Assembly (NCBI GenBank): GCA_015501075.1
Contig: JADNYJ010000787.1
Span: 1 to 13,136 of the forward strand
Reading direction: 5' to 3'
Source: Gymnopilus junonius
Taxonomy: Eukaryota; Basidiomycota; Agaricomycetes; Agaricales; Galerinaceae
DNA length: 13,136 nucleotides
Positions within the stretch are counted from its first letter, which is position 1, and each line of letters begins with the position of its first letter. A program made the translations under genes and the position numbers. Below, one piece after another: positions 1 to 8,710 of the stretch. The notes below the pieces were generated by a model, which saw nothing but the letters and a program-made list of their open reading frames with translations, was not told the DNA's origin and searched no databases.

Positions 1-706
1 TTATTTGGCTGTGTGAGCGATTTCCCTTCAAAAAACAAAACAAAAGCGGGCATGTAACTGAGATTTTTCTGTATCATCTTCGTCATCTGTTCAGGTCCAT
101 GCCCAAACACCGTCACCACACACCGTCATAAACAATCTCTTCAATATATATATATAAAAAGGGGGCATGGAACTAACATTTTCATTTCTTTTCACTTTCT
201 TTGTATTGTTACCTGTACTTACGGAGCGCTCGTCGGAAGCTCGTCAACGAAGGTATGTATATAGCTTGTCATCACTCTGCTTTCCTTTCTGTCCTGTATA
301 TAAATGTCCTAGCGAGGTCGCTGCTCCCGTAGTTACCTGAGTTGCTTATGTAACGTAGCTAGGCTTTTTTACTATCAATATCAATGCCGTTGACCTTAGA
401 TACGAATTAATAGTTTCAAGGCCACATTAATCGACAAATTTATTCAATTCAATAACACAATGGAAGCGGGTATAGGTGTATCGCTAAGAGTATACAGGAA
501 TGTAATTTGATGTGAAGTCAAAAATACAAGCTTCGGGCAAGGGTACACCACCTGCCAACGCGTAAAGGAATGTCCTTCCATCCGTAACGAAAACTGAAGA
601 AAAAATACATTGGAAAACAATGCAGCAACGAGAAGAGATAGCCTGAGGCAAGAAATAAAGGCGATGAATGAGCGAGGACCGCAAGAACCCAAGAGCGTGA
701 AGAACA
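1..706. other. Left flank without a supported gene
   Basis: No convincing protein gene was found here. The right part (about 400-706) lies downstream of the minus-strand RRM gene and probably holds its 3' UTR. A minus ORF at 444-707 starts at an ATG overlapping that gene's stop (TGATG); it is hydrophobic and low in complexity, and I treat it as chance. The left part contains a TATA-rich tract followed by a pyrimidine-rich stretch and a 57-codon plus-strand ORF at 167-340, described separately. The first bases may belong to the 3' flank of a gene outside the window. Confidence 0.4.
143..210 (+). promoter_or_regulatory. Possible plus-strand core promoter: TATA tract plus CT-rich initiator
   Basis: An alternating TATATATATATAAAAA tract at about 145-160 is followed, at 176-215, by a C/T-rich stretch of the kind found at fungal transcription starts. 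Downstream, at 252, is a good 5' splice donor (GTATGT). Together these suggest a plus-strand transcript starting near 175-200, but no convincing coding exons follow before the convergent RRM gene ends at 707. The product could be a small protein, a non-coding RNA, or nothing. Confidence 0.2.
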
Positions 707-2984
707 TCAGAGAAAGGAAGGCAGAAGCAGAGAAGGAATCAGGTCATCCAGCAATTCGTGATTGATCGTCAAAGTGGCAGTCGAAGGGGTGGCGTTTTTA
801 TGCGGCCGAGCTCGAGTAGATGGTACTGAAAGGCCTTTGGTGTAGAGGAGAATACTGGCGTCGACTTTCAGACAAATATCCAAAGTTTTGATTGAAATCC
901 ATCTATAGCCTTTTGATAACTATCAGCTCGGTGGCAGAGTTTAAGAAAATATACCTAGAAGAAGCAGAATTCGAAACAAGGCCATCAAAATCATTGAAAG
1001 CGTCAGAGAGGGGATATGTCAGAGAACGAGAAGATTGCCTTGAGTGCGCGGTCGGAATATCTGATCGCGGAACATCTTCACTTGAATAAGTCGCATGATC
1101 AAGGGGGGGATTATTCTTGGAAATATGCACAGAAGACGCCGAGGTCCAACCTAGGAAGCTGCTAGTTGGGAAAGCGATGCCAGGAGAAGAATAGTAAGTT
1201 GCTGGCTTATTGTGGATGGTGGTCGGAGCCAGAGGGTCGGAACGCGGGATGTCCAAGACAGGCGACTGTACAAAATGTGCTTCAATGCGATGGGTGCCAT
1301 ATATCTGGCCCGAAAGACATTCCTTTGCTTCCTGGGCTATGCTAGCATACAAATACTGCACGAAGACGGATATGGTGCCCAAGGGAAATACTTGCACGAT
1401 TTCCAGTTTTTCAATGTGTCCAAATGGAAGGAAAAGAGGATGAAGGTCATGAACCTGGAGAACAGCAGAATCGGCAGGTTTGGTGACGAGCATAGATTTC
1501 GTAGGCAAAGAGACGATTCTCAAAGAAGCCGGATCCGCTTCTTGGGAATCCAGCGACGAGTCTGACGAGCGGGAGGAACTAGGTTGACGAGTTTCGCAAC
1601 CCTTAGGACTAGGGCTGTGAAGCTGAGAACGCGAGTCAAGAAGCATTGCACGATCGCCACCATCCAGAAAACCTAACGACAATAAGTTAACATTTTTTGT
1701 GAGAGCAGTACTCGTGGTCCGACCTTGAGATCGTTGAACAACCGCCCACGAAACATCAATGGTATGTCCTCTGTAAGTTAGATGACATGCATGAGATCCA
1801 AAAAAAAAACTCGATGTTGAGTATATCTCACTTTATTTGGGTTCGCGTCAAAGCGGCCATGGCTTGTCTCGCTTCTCCATGAGAAGACATGACTATAAAT
1901 CCCCTGCGCCGCGAAGAGTTGTCAACAGTTGCGAGGATGACACAGTGCGACACCACCCCGTATTGTGCAAAGACAGCTGCAAACTCATTCCTACAAATTT
2001 TCAGGAAAAGGAATCTGATACTATTGACGCATTGACTTACTTCGTCAGAGCAAATGGTAGTCCTAAAACGTACAAGTTACGGCGGTTATCTGACAAAACT
2101 TTGTCCGCTCGGTTTATTGGTGACGTTGTGAGTGTGGACACTTTGCTGTGCAGAAAGCAGTCAGTTCGGTCATGCTATATACTGTATGGATCTCGGGGAG
2201 GGCGAGGAAATTTTCGTCGCGAGAATAGACGATGACCTTGCACGGATATATGCGCAGCTTCAATATTGGAGAACTTACAGCGGAGCACCGGCCACCGTAT
2301 ATCCATTCATACACATCGCTTGTCTAGACACCAATTAGGATGAACAGAGGTGAAGAGAAGGATGACATACGATGCGGCATCCCTGTCTGCGAAAGTGATA
2401 TCAAGGCGTGGGTTCGATGTATCTCTAACGTCCTGAAAACCGCGAACTTCGCCTAATAAATGTAATTAGGACAAGGCGAGATCATGGAAGCTTGCTTCAG
2501 TCCTAACCTATCAACGTGCCAAAAAGATTGACAACTTCTCTTCGGTCAACTTGGTACGTCGGAATTAATGGTATTCCAGCCCTTCATTAAGAAAACGCTC
2601 ACCATGATCAGGAATGTTTTCAACGCTGACAGAGTTGGTCGGGCGAGTGTTGAAATTGAACAACGCTGTTCTCTCCGAACCAACAGAAGGGCTAGAATAG
2701 TCACTGAAAAATGACTTGTTGGCGACCGTGCCGCGACCAAATTTATATTGAAGGATTGCATGTGCGGTGCTTCGGCAAGAAAGACCTTCCACAACCTTCG
2801 TAAGTTGGTTTTGGAGAACCCGCCTAGGAAGATTGCGCTTTGAAAACAAGAAAATGGAGAGGAATAGTTATAGCTGTGCGCTCAAGAGGTGAATAAGCAA
2901 GAAAAAAAAATAGACAAGTGGTGGTCAAAAGCAACGATGATCAAAGGATCTCGACGAGGGGTCGAGAACGCTGAAGTCTGCCAT
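707..2984 (-). CDS. Protein with three RRM RNA-binding domains (about 550 aa, multi-exon)
   Basis: Probable RNA-binding regulator. Exons on the minus strand are about 2837..2603, 2549..2508, 2452..2371, 2323..2279, 2145..2041, 1990..1832, 1770..1724, 1672..955 and 902..707. Every exon phase agrees and the frame is open throughout. RRM1 (about residues 85-155) includes SVSVENIPDHV, GEVRGFQDV and a beta-4 region ending in LKV. RRM2 (about 175-255) has RNP2 NLYVLGLPF and RNP1 RRRGFIVM, followed by IDVSWAVVQRS. A third, more divergent RRM (about 300-375) contains HPLFLPFGHIEKLEI and SVFVQYLYASIAQEAK. The C-terminal 170 residues are Ser/Pro-rich, probably disordered. The first exon is the weak point: ATG at 2984 starts MADFSVLDPSSRSF, but its splice to the next exon is unclear. 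The 2278-2146 intron (133 nt) is long for this locus. The domain layout recalls fungal meiotic or post-transcriptional regulators, but I do not assign a named orthologue. Confidence 0.85.
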
Positions 2985-3092
2985 AATCCGTAATATTTTC
3001 TCACAATGCGACGCGTTACTCACGTGACGTTACAGTTGGTGCGGAAGTCGGAATCTGTAACCTGTTGCTGCTTCAAAGCTTCTGACTGAAGC

Positions 3093-3270
3093 TTCAACAT
3101 TCAATACTGTACCAATTCGATCAATTCGGCCGTCACGCGTCACACCCCATTTTTTCTGACCCCGGATTTAATTTATTCTCGATTTTTCCGATTTTCTGAG
3201 ATTTTTCGAAAATTCAAAAAAGTCACGTGGTGGCCGAATTGATCGAATTGGTACAGTATTCAACATTCAA
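3093..3270. repeat. 12-bp direct repeat flanking the MITE (target-site duplication)
   Basis: The 12-mer TTCAACATTCAA occurs at 3093-3104 and again at 3259-3270, directly abutting the two ends of the inverted-repeat element. This is the expected footprint of transposase-mediated insertion. The length is near the 8-11 bp range of hAT and Mutator-like elements; the outermost bases could instead belong to the element ends, so 12 is an upper value. Confidence 0.75.
3105..3258. mobile_element. MITE-like element, 154 bp, with 27-bp perfect terminal inverted repeats
   Basis: The left end starts TACTGTACCAATTCG and runs to GGCC at 3131. Its exact reverse complement occupies 3232-3258. Partial complementarity continues a few bases further in (GTCACGCG against CACGTGAC). 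The interior is AT-rich and non-coding, so the element is non-autonomous. It lies within the divergent promoter, about 120 bp from the RRM start codon and 93 bp from the RAD51-paralogue start. Perfect arms and an intact flanking duplication suggest a fairly recent insertion. The family could not be assigned without a genome-wide search; a Mutator- or hAT-like origin is possible from the duplication length. The folded arms would also make a long hairpin if transcribed. Confidence 0.8.
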
Positions 3271-3350
3271 CTTCCAATTTCATTCTCGAAGTCGTGTTAA
3301 CTTGTTATTCTAGATCTGAGTTTCCATTTGGCTCTCACAACTGAACTTAA

Positions 3351-4697
3351 ATGTCCCTTAAACGCTCTTTGCTCGCTCTGGGGCTGCCAAAGGAGGTTCT
3401 CACTGCTCTCACACGCGATGGGTACAGCTCATTGGAAGACCTGGCCAACGTCACTCCGGAAAGACTCGAGAAAGGTAAGTAAGTTACATGTAATAGAGTG
3501 GGACCATGTTTAAAACACTAGCACAGATCTGAAGATTCCCCATTAATATTGCCCGAGACCTTGTTAATCGTTCCCAAAATCCCTCGACATTTTCCCCTAC
3601 TCTTACGATGACACAGCCTGTAGCAAAACTCGTAGAAAATGCACCAAAGCAGTCGACCAAATGCCTAGCTCTCGACAAGATATTAGAAGGTGGATTGTCT
3701 CGAGGCCATGTTCTTGAGATATCCGGCCCTCCGGGCAGTCCGAAAGAAATAATCGGAATCAACATATTAGCGTCGTTCATTGAAGATGAGAACGAAGCCA
3801 TATTCGTTGGTGAGGATTACCTGCTCAGTTCCTATTTTGGTTTAATTTTGCCTAGACTGCCAGAACATGGTCAGTCCTTCTATACTCAGGCAGAGACTAG
3901 AAGGCAAGTCCCTTGTCGACGGTCTCATCTTAAACATGACGATTGATGTCTACCTTTAGCAGGTCTCAATTCGAAAGCAGGCTGGAAGCGATTAATTCAT
4001 TATACGCGGTTGCACGCCTTGGCCGATTTTCTACTGTTCATTCATCAGCTTCCCACTTTTCTCCAGTCACATCCAAAAGTTAGACAGCCTTCTCCATTCA
4101 ATTTTTTTTTTTGGTTTTAATTCACATAAATTTTATAAAGGTATCTCTCCTCGTCGTAAATTCAGTTTCAACACCCTTCCAAAGTGCAACCATGTCCCTT
4201 TCACAAAGGAAAACCCACCTTGAAACTATCAAGCAAATTTTTTCAAGAGTATGTGCATTACATGGCCTTACCGTGAGCTTGGTTTCTTCTACTTCCTTTA
4301 AGTGTTAAGAGGACGCCTCTTTCGCAGATCGTGACCATCTCTCAAATGGCTACGAAAATGCTAAACCCGGATGGCAGTGCGGGAAACTTCGATTCAGGTG
4401 CAAAAGGAATAATATTACCACAGCTCGGTGAGCAACACCGTTCCATTGGCCTTTACTGTCTTGACACCAATCAATAGGACTTAGATATTTACCTAATGGA
4501 AAGTCATTCCAAGTTGCCATGTTGCCTGATGGGTTACATTCTGGGTGCGCCTTGCGAAACCCGAATGGTCTGAACTAACTAACACAAATTGAACAAGGTG
4601 TATCAAGTTACTAGCATCTCCTTTACATTCTCAGAAAGGCCGCTCGGAACATTACACGATGGTAGAATCATCCTCGATCGGCTCCTTTCCCTGCTGA
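3351..4697 (+). CDS. RAD51-family recombination paralogue (RAD51C-like) with degenerate ATPase motifs
   Basis: Probable nuclear accessory factor of homologous recombination, acting with RAD51. Exons 3351-3474, 3558-3809, 3856-3903, 3963-4078, 4141-4272, 4328-4427, 4478-4544 and 4598-4697 give 312 aa in frame. Residues 7-41 form a helix-hairpin-helix-like N-terminal region (GLPKEVLTALTRDGYSSLEDL). The RecA-like core follows: LDKILEGGLSRG, then Walker A as GPPGSPKE (98-105; canonical GxxGxGKT), FVDCQNMVSP, Walker B as LLVVN (183-187; Asp replaced by Asn), TISQMATK and PQLGLRYLPNG. Lys of Walker A is kept, but Gly and Thr are lost. This predicts weak or no ATP hydrolysis, as in structural RAD51 paralogues. 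The intron at 3904-3962 has GC-AG ends (GCAAGT donor). The first intron is ambiguous (see findings). Orthology to RAD51C rather than another paralogue is inferred from the N-terminus and the QMATK/PQLG region. Confidence 0.88.
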
Positions 4698-5193
4698 CAT
4701 AGCGAACTTTTTGAAACCTTTATTGAGACTGGATAATGGAGGAGGGCCTTGGGCGTAAACCCATGTCATACGTAGCAGTGGGGTAACGCCGCAGCTCCCT
4801 CTAGTATCCCTGGGAAGGAAAGAAGTGTGGCTCAGACGCATTGACGACTGCAAACTCGGCCTTTGCTCAGCAACTGGCATTACGTCCGCCTTCTTAGGTG
4901 AATCGGCTGCATACCATGTCCGCGCAAGGTCTGTAAGCAAGATACACGATTTTGATAGATTGCGAGGCTGGTTATAGGGACAGCGCGGTGAGATACGTCT
5001 ATACATAGAGTGATTCATCATTGCAATGAATTTTGCATTGTTTATGTATGTAGGGAAAGGAGTTATATACCTTCGGAATCGGAGATATTGACTTCTTGAC
5101 TTTCAAGTGCCTCCGATTTAAATGGTGATTGTTTCACTGGTCTTTACTCAGTCATCACCGTGGAAGAGGCAACGTCGGGGATGAAGGCGACAT
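4668..5193 (-). CDS. Tentative small minus-strand gene of unknown function
   Basis: I do not recognise this product. ATG at 5193 starts MSPSSPTLPLPR and lies downstream (in minus orientation) of a pyrimidine-rich stretch typical of fungal start regions. One consistent splice model joins it to about 5101-5072, 4999-4876 and then about 4801-4668, giving a protein of roughly 105 aa ending GKGADRG. The last exon is the best part: an open frame with TWVYAQGPPPLSSLNKGFKKFA. A GTATAT donor near 5071 with a TATAG acceptor and a strong pyrimidine-rich acceptor near 4802 support introns, but other splices also stay open and give different proteins. The model overlaps the last exon of the convergent RAD51 paralogue by 30 bp. 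It could also be only antisense transcript or chance. Confidence 0.22.
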
Positions 5194-5809
5194 GAGTACC
5201 TTCTCAGGATAATTGATGCCCGCTTGCAGAGCGAGAAAGGGAAGGCAAGAAGCAGACAGTTAGCATTCTGTCGTCGAGACAAGTCAGGCTGCAACCTTTC
5301 GCAAAACTTTAGTAGTAATACGTGCTGTAAATCAAACCCTTCCTATGCGGGAACGCTACTAAGACCGTGGACACTGTCCGCAGCATTTGTCGGTCGTACG
5401 TGCTGGTAGACATATGTAGAGAGATATCCATAGGCTGCGTGCGTTGAGTTTTGGGTATTTCGTGCCTGGCTTGCCTCCACACTCTCAGTCGGAGCATTTT
5501 ATCTTCATGATTGCCGAACCCATTTATCCCAAAGGCGATTGAGTCTTTGACAGTGTCTCCACTTCCAGCTTTTCCTCATGCATACTCAGCTCTGTGGGGT
5601 TATTTTCGGTTCACAAGGCTTTCTTCACACGGCTTTATCTATGTCTATTATTGGAACACCCAAAAATACACTCCAAGTTTGCATGTGGCGCGCTAGTCCA
5701 ACTCACCAAGCAATGCATGGATTTCTCACAAACCCTCAGATAAAAGCGCACCCTTCGATGCCCGCAAACATGACGTGGAGCCCTTCTCGAGTCTTCTTTG
5801 ACTGTCAAC
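5194..5809 (+). promoter_or_regulatory. Upstream region of the amino acid transporter with three GATA-factor sites
   Basis: No gene is supported in this 0.6-kb stretch; the ORFs in it are short, in conflicting frames and without motifs. It contains three copies of AGATAA/TTATCT, the HGATAR core bound by fungal nitrogen-regulatory GATA factors (AreA/NIT2 type): 5499-5504 and 5635-5640 in the TTATCT orientation, and 5738-5743 as AGATAA. The nearest lies 67 bp before the transporter ATG. Such clustering is known upstream of fungal amino acid permease genes under nitrogen catabolite control; regulation here is inferred. Confidence 0.4.
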
Positions 5810-8376
5810 ATGGCTTCCGTTGCGAATATCGCGCTCACTGAGCCCGTTTTTCATAACGAAAAACTCGACCGCGATTCTATTTCTCCAGAGCCATCTGCCA
5901 GGCGACAAGGCGTTGTATTCGAGGATTTCCTTTACTATGCGGCCATCCAGAGGAGGGAGGAAGCTGGAGACAAGGCACCCCATTCGAATTGGTTCACCAA
6001 GCTTTCGGACCACAAAGGCAAGAATGTCAACGTCGACGTCACCGACGCCAAACCACCTCCTATGACTGAGGATGAGGAGGAGGCCGCCAATGCATCTCGC
6101 GCCCTACGTCTTGCTTCGTGGGCTGCCGTTTTCTACCTTATTACTACTGATATCTTGGGACCTTTCAATGCTCCATTCGCTATATCCCAGGTCGGCTGGG
6201 TACCAGGTAAGTTTGTCATTTAAAGGTCGTGTGCAGAACTGAAGCGTTGCATGTTGCCAAGGCATTGTTCTGTACTTCGTTAGTGCGTAAAGGTATTTCC
6301 TCTCGACTGGTTTCCTTGTTGACAAGCCTTTTCCTAAGTGGGAGCGATGGCCCTTTACACGGGTCTCATCTTATGGAGGCTTTACGTCCGTCTTGATTCG
6401 CCGCGTTACCCCCTCAAGACCTATGCCGATATCGCGGAACGTATTTTTGGGCGTACCGCTCGCCATATTTGTAACGTCCTCCAAAGTGTACAGCTTTTGG
6501 TCAACGTAAGCCTTTGTCAACTGTGATGTGGCGGCGTAACTGATAATACATCCAGGTCGCTACGATCTGTCTCAGTAACGGCCAGGCTCTTTCACAAATC
6601 ACCAGCTTCCGGGTAGAGCCACACTTGTCGTGAAACCTCTAGCAAATCTCACGCATTTGAATAGCTGTGTTTCTCCGTATGCATTCTCATCTGGACCATT
6701 GTCGGATTGGTCATTGGTCAGATTCGTACCCTTAAGGCAAGTTCTTCCGATGTAATTTTGAGTGATTCTCAGCCTCTGACTTTCTCCTTTTTAGAATTAT
6801 GGCTGGCTGGCCAACAGTGCTGTCTGGTCAGTGCATCATCGAGATAGTGTATTTCGTACCTGACTTAAGGGCCGCACGAAAGGCTCAACCTGCTCATTAT
6901 CTTCACATCCATGGGCTTCGTAGCTCATAGCCCACCGAACTTTGCTGCGGCCAAGACGTCTTTAGGTGTAGATCAAGGTCCTGTTATCACTGCCAAATTT
7001 ACCTCTCAGCCGTTATTCGATAAGGTACAGTGGTATTTGAAAGTTGTTATTTTGATCACGTTTCTACCCTTTACCTTAACAGGTTAACGGTATCATGCAA
7101 ATGGTCTGTGACATCTATGACCATTCTAATCACTAGCTGCTCATTACAATTTAGGTTTTCGCTTATGGAGGAGCTATGATTTTCCCCGAGATGGTCACTT
7201 GCTGTCTGGCCAACTATTCTTACTTATCTTTGACATTGGTTCTTTTCTTAGATGGCGGAGATGCGCCGACCGATGGACTTCTGGAAAGGAATGGTCAGTT
7301 TTGCGAAGGGTGTCCTTGTGTTGAACGGATACTTACACCCTGTTCAGGCATGCGCCCAAGCGTTGATCTTCGTGGCCTACCTTATGTACGGCTGCTTCGT
7401 CTACGTGAGTAGTTGTTCAAGATCTATCGGACCTGTTGTTCTGATTAGCGAGCGAACTTCACTAGGCTTTCCAGGGGCAGTTCACTCTTCCCCTGGCTTT
7501 CCAAGGTGTCAGCAAGTTCGCTTGGCAGACGCTAGGTAACAATTTGATATTATAATTGACCGCCCTACTTTGCTCATGGTGGTGCCACTTAAAGGCAATG
7601 TCCTCGCCCTTATTACTGGTATCATTGCGGCTGGGTTGTATGGAAACATTGGTATCAGTGAGTAATGAACTTCTCAATGCAATCACAGGTCGAGAGGCTA
7701 ATGTCTTGCAGAGGTTATTTACATTAACATCGTCGAAGACTGGCTCCATGGGCCTCGACTGATGAGTCACAAAGGGCGCATCATTTGGACAAGTATGTGC
7801 TCTATTCTTTGATAAAATTCGAACACCGTGCTCAGCTCGGCCTTGTTCAGTTTTGGTTTGTATCTACTGGGTCCTTGGTATGTTCTAATTTATGCTTAAA
7901 TAATTATCAATACTAACCCTGAATCATAGCTTTTATCGTCGGATCTGCCATCCCTCAAGTCCAGAGCATTACCGGACTCATTGCCGCTGTGGCCATCATG
8001 CAGTTCACATACAGCTTCCCCCCTCTCCTGCGTCTTGGCTACGACGTTATCACGGATGCTATGGCCGGTGACAAGGTCCACGTTCCGGGCACTGGCACTG
8101 TGGCCAGGGTAGACACGTGGAGAGAGTGGTCTCGTTGGAAGAGAGTGAGTTTTAGGCTTGTTTATCTTGTTATGAAGCTATTGAATGACCGTCTCAAATT
8201 TTTAGGGATTGTTTGGTGGTCGCGTGTTGTTCAAGCTTTTCAACTTCATTCTCTTCCTCGGAGGAATGGTCATGGCCTGTCTCGGGATGTGGGGCGCTGG
8301 CGAGTCTATTAAAGCTGCTTTCCAGAATGAAGGTGCAGCAACGTCGTTTGGCTGTAAATCTCCTTTACAGGGATAA
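5810..8376 (+). CDS. Amino acid transporter of the AAAP family, 17 exons, 557 aa
   Basis: Probable proton-coupled neutral amino acid permease of the plasma membrane, similar to Neurospora mtr (N system) proteins. Seventeen exons, all phase-consistent: 5810-6206, 6262-6282, 6339-6505, 6556-6612, 6665-6736, 6795-6826, 6883-7024, 7083-7103, 7155-7193, 7252-7293, 7348-7404, 7466-7535, 7595-7657, 7712-7792, 7851-7877, 7930-8144 and 8206-8376. The cytosolic N-terminus (1-100) contains FEDFLYYAAIQRREE and an acidic run. TM1 begins near residue 102 with the family motif LGPFNAPFAISQVGW. About 10-11 membrane segments follow, including CILIWTIVGLVIGQIRTLKNYG, FAYGGAMIFPEMMAEMRRP and AAVAIMQFTYSFPPLL. 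The end, ATSFGCKSP, is typical of the fungal subfamily. Length is normal and no frame breaks were found. The intron at 6737-6794 has a GC donor. ATG 5810 was chosen because no upstream in-frame ATG exists. Confidence 0.95.
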
Positions 8377-8710
8377 ATATAGGTTATCAAGGGTACCTGT
8401 CCCTTTTACTAAATTTTAAGCCTTGTAATTTGAAGCCATGTAGTATTTAGTCCGTTTTGATAGATTAATACATTTAGGCACCTACGAAATGAAGTCGACA
8501 AATTTTCGAAGTTATCACTTGTGAATACGAAATGAAGAAAGGCAATTAAGTGCAGCCATGAGTCTGCGCATATTGATTTTGACAGACAACTGAGAGCCTT
8601 CCAAGAAGGGAGTATCTGTCACCACCTTCGAGCTGATATCTTCTTGGGCACTGCAACCTCGGTACCGCATGGTAAGCAATGTAGCACGCTTAACTGGCTG
8701 ATTCCTGTAT
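8377..8710. other. Convergent 3' flanks of the transporter and the cyclo-ligase
   Basis: This 334-bp gap lies between two convergent stop codons and should contain both 3' UTRs. I see no gene, repeat or RNA motif in it. A minus ORF covering 8515-8802 is a frame-shifted continuation of the cyclo-ligase last exon and is not counted as a gene. Confidence 0.5.

Larger units (their letters stand above)
2985..3350. promoter_or_regulatory. Shared divergent promoter of the RRM gene and the RAD51 paralogue
   Basis: About 365 bp separate the two divergent start codons, so both promoters must lie here. ACGCGT (the MCB motif bound by MBF-type cell-cycle factors in yeasts) occurs at 3011-3016 and again at 3135-3140. 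CACGTG (E-box, bHLH/bZIP type) occurs at 3021-3026 and 3224-3229. The second copy of each motif lies inside the inserted inverted-repeat element at 3105-3258. MCB sites commonly drive S-phase expression of DNA-repair genes in fungi, which would suit a RAD51 paralogue; function here is inferred only. Confidence 0.5.

Noticed and set aside
444..707. Minus ORF of 87 codons beginning at an ATG that overlaps the RRM gene stop
   Set aside because: Hydrophobic low-complexity reading of the 3' flank, no motif, and TGATG overlap has no coupling role expected in a fungal gene.
1210..1565. Plus-strand ORFs across the large RRM exon
   Set aside because: Antisense shadows of a well-supported minus-strand exon containing the third RRM.
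1837..2338. Plus ORFs across the first two RRMs
   Set aside because: The minus strand splices cleanly into two RRMs with RNP motifs here; the plus frames have no recognisable content.
3484..3801. Minus ORF of 105 codons opposite the RAD51 paralogue
   Set aside because: Antisense to the Walker A exon; no motif of its own.
5224..5841. Several short ORFs on both strands upstream of the transporter
   Set aside because: Conflicting frames, non-ATG starts in some, no domain or splice support; treated as promoter and leader.
7462..7770. Minus ORF of 102 codons within the transporter
   Set aside because: Antisense shadow spanning transporter exons and introns.
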